Origin: Coptis chinensis
Lineage: Eukaryota > Streptophyta > Magnoliopsida > Ranunculales > Ranunculaceae
Reading direction: 5' to 3'
Length of the DNA: 64,000 nucleotides
Assembly: GCA_015680905.1 (NCBI GenBank)
Contig: CM027381.1
Location: 86,887,501 to 86,951,500, forward strand
A program made the translations under genes and the position numbers. Of the stretch, positions 59,604 to 64,000 are shown piece after piece (the stretch's first letter is position 1; each line of letters begins with the position of its first letter). The notes beneath the pieces are model-generated. The model made no database searches, was not told the origin of the DNA, and worked only from the letters and a program-made list of their open reading frames with translations.

Positions 59604-62600
59604 ATGGCTTCTTCAACTTCATTTCCAACAACTACTTCTTCTTCCATACACTTTAGAAGTGGAAGAAGAACAAGTAGTAGTAGTTTTGGTCATTCATTTG
59701 TTGTTTTGAATGCTGGGAAAGTGCAAATGAAGTTGCAGCAGAGTTCAGATTCTACTTTAACTTCTTTGGACTTAAATGTTTCTGACATGAGAGTAAATGG
59801 TAACTTTTTTTTTATTCTTTTAGCTCAATTTTGTTACTGTTTTAGTTGAAATATTGTTGGATAAGTATAAAGTTTTGATTTTTGGAGTTTAGAGTGAAGT
59901 TTGCTGTGTTTGGGCTTGTGGTAAAAGTGATTATAAAAAGATGTAGACCCTTTTTTGTTAGTGAAAACTAGGATTAAGCTGAATGAAGCATTGAATGTTT
60001 ATGGAGTGGAATTTTAGTTATGCTATTGAAAATATGTTAAATTTTTGTGTTATTAGAAACTAGTGTACAATTGGGTGGTGATAAGGATAAGTAAGTATAG
60101 GATATATGGCTAAAAAGAGAGAAAATTATTACATTGGATGTTCGTTTAGTAACAAGAAGAAAATGTAAAGTGGATATGAAACAAATTGTTCCCGGCCACA
60201 CTTGGCTAAGCTTTGGATTTGTCACGATCCAACAAAGTTTGATTTAAACGTTTTAGTTGCTGTTTTGGTTGGTATAGGTTTGTTAAGTATGAAAACAAAA
60301 GAAGAATGCATTGTTAGTTCCAAATAATTTAGCTATGTGTTGTATAGTGGCCCTTAAGTTGCAAAGAGCCAAAGATATCATAGTTTCCCTGTTTAAATCA
60401 TTGTTTCATTAACAAGCATCATAGCATCATAGCCATTATTATAGGAATTACGAAATTTCAACATTCTTTTATGTTTCTCTTCCCTTAGGGTGACATAATA
60501 GTTACAAATGGAATTGGACCTTTTATTCCCATGCTATAGTGCTTTTTTACGTGGATCTCACTATGTTGTGACTCTAAAATGCATGGTTTGTCTATCAGCT
60601 CCAAAAGGTTTGTTTCCACCAGAACCGGAGCACTATAGAGGACCAAAACTTAAGGTTGCCATTATCGGGTCTGGACTTGCTGGCATGTCAACAGCAGTGG
60701 AGCTTTTGGACCAAGGGCATGAGGTTCAGATCAACCTTTTTCCTGTATTGTGATAGGTTCCACATTTCTGTATTCAACCTTCATCTGTAACAGTCAACAT
60801 TCATTTCAATCATTGCCCAGGTGAAAACCTTCTTGGGAAACAAAAAGGGATTTAACTAAAATAATAATAAGTTTCTGAACTTTTAAACACATGTGAGGTA
60901 TGATGATACCCTTGATGTGCCCACTTTTCTCCATTTTACCCCTATAATGCAATATAGGTGTTTCTTGGTTTATCTTTAGAGAACGGGTTGCACATCACTA
61001 CTTAGCTATGTCTGAATTACATAAATCTAAACATAGTTTGATTATTTCTGGTTTGTACAATCTATGTATTTTAAATCATGATAGCAGCATTAATTTTGTT
61101 TTCTGGCTTAATCTGCAGGTTGATATTTATGAGTCACGGCCTTTTATTGGTGGAAAAGTGGGTTCTTTTGTTGATAGACGTGGAAACCATATTGAGATGG
61201 GACTTCACGTTTTCTTTGGTTGCTACAATAACCTTTTCCGCTTGTTGAAAAAGGTGAAGCATCTCAATATTTTTGTTTAATTTTTTTTTTCTAGGTAAGC
61301 CTCTCATTCAGTTTGTTTTCATTGCTAATTTTTAAAAGCATGTAACATCCACCACAACAGATATCGTTTTGCTTCCTTTATATTTTGTGTTTGCTTCACA
61401 TGATTGGTAACTCATACAATTCCATTGCGCAATGAAACCATGACAGTATGATAGTTCTACACAATGTGCGTTTCAATATTGTTTGTCTTGAATAGGGTGG
61501 TAGGCTAGTCTCGTGGTTAGGATGATGCATATAGAATAGGGGTGCATAGGAACAAGTTGAGGCGGATTGCGCTTTAAGGTGCTAATCAAGCATGACCACC
61601 AAGGTGAAAGTGTTCTGTTTGAAGCTTAAGGTGTTGTGCGCCTTTGACTAAATTCCTTTAATACACTTGTCCGGCTTACCATTTACCAAGCTACCGGTCA
61701 AAGAGTACAAAGATTTCCCATTTCATCTAGTTCCATTGCTGCGCGAGGTCAATCGATAGAAAATCTGGTGATTTCTTCTGTAATTGCTATCTTTATAAAT
61801 CTAGTTTAGGTCATACAAATTAGCTTACCAAGCAAAATAATAAGAGTAGAAAAAGAAAGATTGTACACACCACCTTCTGATTTTACCTATAACTCAGGTG
61901 GACGCAGACAAAAATTTACTTGTAAAGGATCATACTCACACTTTCATAAATAAAGGGGGGCAAGTTGGTGGTATGTTCTTTATTCCCCTCTCTTAATCTT
62001 GATCAACGTATATTATGAAATCTATTGCTCTAAAATTTTCTGTCCACTCAGTTTCCTTATTTGGTTTAGTTTTACTTTGCAGAACTCGATTTTCGTTTTC
62101 CAGTGGGAGCTCCGTTGCATGGAATTAATGCTTTTCTGACTACAAATCAGCTTAAGGTAATGCTTCTTTCTAGCATGGAGGTTTTTCTATTCTCTGTGAT
62201 GGATTCCCATTTTTCTACAAGAACATCTGCATTAATTCCTTTTTCAATATTAGGTGTTACTTAGGCAGTCATTTTTTTTTCATATTTTTTTTCTCTGCTA
62301 ATGTTACTTAGGCAGTTTTAGCACTGACATAGTATTAATATTAACTTCCAGTGTTCATTATGTAAACATCAGCTGTAGAACATTTACCTTCATAACTCTT
62401 CATGCAAGTAATGCAATATTTCCGGTGTTTGTTATTTTGCAGCCTTATGATAAAGCAAGAAATGCTGTTGCTCTTGCACTAAGCCCAGTTGTACGTGCTC
62501 TTATTGATCCTGATGGTGCAATGAGGGACATAAGGAACTTGGATAATGTATGGAAGACCTCCCACTATCATTTCTGTTAGTCTTGTACTCTTTTTGTTAC

Positions 62601-64000
62601 AGTTCAGTGTAACTCATGCATGTAGGTTGCTTCTAGGAAGAGAAATTAGGGTCAGCTTTCATGTAGATTACTTTCTATGAGTTGTTGTACTTGGACATGA
62701 TTTGTGTTAGCATGTCAAGACATTTCTGTATCATTATCCTCATAGTTCACAGGTTTTCTTCATTTTATCACTTGCATACATGGGTTTGCGTACATATGTT
62801 GTGGGCAACTCCTCGTCTCCTAATAGACGTTAAACTGTTGTCACGTACTTTTTGCAGATTAGCTTCTCTGGTTGGTTCTTGTCCAAGGGTGGCACACGCG
62901 CGAGTATCCAGAGAATGTGGGATCCTGTTGCTTACGCTTTAGGATTTATTGACTGTGACAATATAAGTGCCCGTTGTATGCTCACTATATTCTCATTATT
63001 TGCCACTAAGACAGAAGCTTCCCTACTAAGAATGCTTAAGGGCTCTCCTGATGTTTACTTGAGCGGTCCTATAAGAAAGTATATCACAGACAAGGGTGGC
63101 AGGTATGAGGCAGGAAACAAAATTTTTACAAATTCAGTATACTAAGTGGAGCATATCAAATTATCCTTAAATCTTATCTATGTTGCTTTTAATACCCGTG
63201 AAATCTATTCTTCTTTGCCTATTCCAACAGGTTTCATCTCAGGTGGGGATGCCGAGAGATACTTTATGACAAGACTATCAACGGGGACACTTATGTTACA
63301 GGACTTGCCATGTCTAAGGTATTGTTCTGCTAATTACTGTTCCTTCTGTTTTTGTTTTATTCTTCGAATTAGAAATTAAGTCTGAATTTAGACAGAAGAT
63401 CTTATGATTGACTAGATATAAAGAAGAACAATTGTCTTGTTTTGATAGTTTCCATATGGTGCATCCTAAAAGTGCTAAGAGTGAAATTGTTATTCTTTTT
63501 CAATCCATTGCAGGCTACAAATAAAAAAACAGTGAAAGCTGATGTGTATGTTGCAGGTTAGCAATGAGACTTTCTTCAATTTTCATTAGTCTGTATTTCT
63601 CTATGTCGGATTTCACATTGTTTTCTGTTGCCCTTTTGTCTTAGCATGTGATGTTCCTGGAATTAAAAGATTGCTCCCTTCACAGTGGAGGGAATCAGAG
63701 TTCTTTGACAATATCTATGAACTAGTTGGAGTTCCAGTTGTCACAGTGCAACTGAGATATAATGGATGGGTCACAGAGATACAAGATCTGGGACTGTCCA
63801 GGTGATACTCATACCGAGATGTCATACATTTCCGATATATCTAACATTATGTAAGTATTCCCATATATGCACTCTGAACTAATCATCCTATTGTGTGACT
63901 TAAAAAGGCAACTGAGGCAAGCTGTAGGGATGGACAATCTGCTTTATACGCCAGATGCAGATTTCTCCTGCTTTGCCGACCTTGCACTCACTTCTCCAGA
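59604..64000 (+). CDS. ZDS: Zeta-carotene desaturase, plastid, 5' part (runs off the window)
   Basis: ZDS is a FAD enzyme of plastid carotenoid synthesis that converts 9,9'-di-cis-zeta-carotene to prolycopene by way of neurosporene. Eleven exons join in frame: 59604-59799, 60599-60723, 61119-61253, 61898-61970, 62083-62156, 62443-62547, 62858-63102, 63231-63318, 63514-63556, 63645-63801 and 63908 to the window end, all GT..AG. Exon 1 is a Ser/Thr-rich transit peptide ([13 protein letters not shown]...). The mature start is around '[19 protein letters not shown]'. The FAD Rossmann motif [20 protein letters not shown] follows, with Ser in place of the more usual Ala at the second motif position. 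'[20 protein letters not shown]', '[16 protein letters not shown]' and 'RRLLP'-type family blocks follow in order. No break is seen; the C-terminal part lies beyond the window. Confidence 0.96.

Noticed and set aside
61490-61700. Possible SINE in ZDS intron 3 ('ctagtctcgtggttagg')
   Set aside because: The phrase vaguely resembles a Pol III A box, but no B box, tail or target duplication was found.

Overview
The window is nuclear DNA of a flowering plant, most likely a eudicot. It has intron-rich genes with GT..AG junctions, AT-rich intergenic DNA, and a dense layer of plant-type transposable elements (Ty3/gypsy Tat and Athila lineages, Ty1/copia, Helitron, CACTA, MULE, Tourist and hAT-like MITEs). 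I cannot name the species. Exons were joined by eye from reading frame plus splice-site consensus; no alignment was run.

Four host genes read cleanly. A seven-exon terpene synthase lies at 8159-10516 (+, 574 aa). A two-exon gene for a 62-residue conserved small protein lies at 17982-18590 (+). A nine-exon SurE-family 5'-nucleotidase lies at 24524-20780 (-, 308 aa). The first eleven exons of zeta-carotene desaturase (ZDS) run from 59604 off the right edge (+). ZDS is a plastid carotenoid enzyme; the terpene synthase also looks plastid-targeted, so both probably draw on the plastid isoprenoid pool, but nothing suggests they form a cluster.

Layout. 1-8.1 kb: intergenic repeats, including a perfect-arm hairpin, a palindromic array and a GATATATC array. 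8.2-10.5 kb: terpene synthase. 11.0-11.9 kb: a hairpin MITE and a duplicated block. 11.9-17.6 kb: a broken Tat-lineage gypsy element (-) with one LTR. 18-25.5 kb: the small-protein gene and SurE. 25.55-32.1 kb: a copia remnant split by a Helitron of about 5.7 kb (31409 to 25696, -) that carries pieces of three unrelated host genes with their introns: a CHD1/CHR5-type chromatin remodeller, a HAD hydrolase and lysine-ketoglutarate reductase/saccharopine dehydrogenase. 32.1-33.7 kb: one end of a CACTA element with an Ulp1-protease-like fragment. 33.95-35.6 kb: a CpG-rich, roughly 70-bp degenerate repeat array of unknown origin. 35.6-41.8 kb: a non-autonomous Athila-type LTR element. 42.0-43.1 kb: a decayed host gene. 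43.7-45.3 kb: LTR remnants. 45.9-51.4 kb: two Tourist-like MITEs, the second split by a 4.36-kb non-coding LTR element containing a tandem array. 51.4-51.9 kb: a hAT-like MITE. 52.07-58.72 kb: a complete-ended MULE with a broken mudrA-like transposase and, converging on it, a small intact gene for a zinc-knuckle/GRF-like protein. 59.6 kb to the end: ZDS.

The most interesting parts are the three-gene Helitron, the MULE with convergent genes, the CpG-rich 70-bp array, and the terpene synthase with an altered RRx8W site and DDxxE metal-binding motif.
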